Assembly (NCBI GenBank): GCA_038257015.1
Contig: JBBSJS010000052.1
Coordinates: forward strand, 1-5,498
DNA length: 5,498 bases
Reading direction: 5' to 3'
DNA from: UBA920 sp038257015
Lineage (GTDB): Bacteria; Patescibacteriota; Doudnabacteria; UBA920
Position numbers and translations under genes: made by a program. Positions 5,239 to 5,498 of the stretch are shown here, one piece after another. Under the pieces are notes generated by a model. The model was given only the letters and a program-made list of their open reading frames with translations. It was not told the origin of the DNA and did not search any database. Every line of letters begins with the position of its first letter. The stretch's first letter is position 1.

Positions 5239-5498
5239 ATGGCTGTAAACATGGGACGATATTTGCACGTACTGAAATTGTTCTGGGGTGCGGCGATTTC
5301 GGCAGAACTAGAATACCGAATCAACTTTCTATTGGCAGCCCTCAGCAGCCTCGGAAACCTTGCTGGCAGTTGGTTCGGGCTGTTTTTGTTCTACCGTACC
5401 GGCTACAGGTTTTCTGGCTGGAAATGGGAAGAGGCTTTAGTTGTACTGGGGATTTTTACGATTTTGCAGGGGTTTTCGTCAACCTTTCTCGCGCCCAA
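5239..5498 (+). CDS. ABC-2 family transporter permease, N-terminal part (runs off the window)
   Basis: The open frame from the ATG at 5239 to the window end gives 86 residues and two extra bases, with no stop. It begins MAVNMGRYLHVLKLFWGAAI, followed by SAELEYRINFLLAALSSLGN and a hydrophobic segment (about 31-51). After FYRTGYRFSGWKWEEALVVLG comes a second hydrophobic stretch (about 65-82). This matches the start of ABC-2 type permeases of the DUF990/ABC2_membrane_6 kind, inner-membrane proteins of about 260 residues that work with a partner permease and an ATPase. Their substrate is generally unknown. No clear Shine-Dalgarno precedes either candidate ATG (5239 or 5251); I chose the first. 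The partners would be expected to the right of the window. G+C content is visibly higher than in the NACHT gene. Confidence 0.8.
   Translation, partial: MAVNMGRYLHVLKLFWGAAISAELEYRINFLLAALSSLGNLAGSWFGLFLFYRTGYRFSGWKWEEALVVLGIFTILQGFSSTFLAP

Noticed and set aside
5251..5253. Alternative ATG start for the permease
   Set aside because: It has no ribosome-binding site either; the upstream ATG at 5239 gives the longer frame and neither can be proven.
1..5498. CRISPR array, tRNA, rRNA or transposase genes
   Set aside because: No regularly spaced long repeats, cloverleaf, rRNA-like sequence or transposase-like protein was seen on either strand.

Overview
The window looks like a piece of a filamentous cyanobacterial chromosome of the Oscillatoria/Microcoleus/Nostoc type. 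The evidence is a HIP1 octamer (GCGATCGC at 2588-2595) and genes that resemble cyanobacterial families: a DUF2281-type antitoxin with a MazF-like partner, an HTH-NACHT NTPase with the C-terminal domain typical of cyanobacterial NACHT proteins, a DnaX C-terminal-like protein, and an ABC-2 permease. All family names come from recognising the translated sequence. No database search was run.

Layout. Positions 1-435 (+) hold a small toxin-antitoxin pair: an intact antitoxin and a MazF/PemK-like toxin that stops about half-way. Positions 462-3017 (-) hold a large STAND-type NACHT NTPase. Its frame is cut by one in-frame amber codon (756-758), after which the same frame stays open for 97 sense codons that encode the conserved C-terminal domain. 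Divergent from it, at 3118-3453 (+), is a 111-residue protein resembling the extreme C-terminal domain of cyanobacterial DnaX (DNA polymerase III tau/gamma) without the AAA+ clamp-loader part. The roughly 100-bp divergent promoter region carries a cluster of TCTCA/TGAGA half sites.

Positions 3454-3714 are non-coding and contain two palindromic repeat elements and a strong terminator for the following minus-strand gene. Positions 3715-4788 (-) hold a radical SAM/SPASM enzyme. Positions 4789-5238 form an AT-rich intergenic region with a short tandem repeat but no supportable gene. From 5239 (+) to the window end is the start of an ABC-2 family permease that runs off the edge.

How it fits together. 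The left 3.4 kb looks like an accessory, defence-type block: a decayed toxin-antitoxin pair, a NACHT NTPase of the kind that includes bacterial antiphage NLR-like proteins, and a divergent replisome-derived small protein. The radical SAM and ABC-2 genes appear richer in G+C and more like ordinary chromosomal genes. The observations most worth pursuing are the single amber codon in the NACHT gene, its pairing with an orphan DnaX-tail protein, and the putative shared operator between them.
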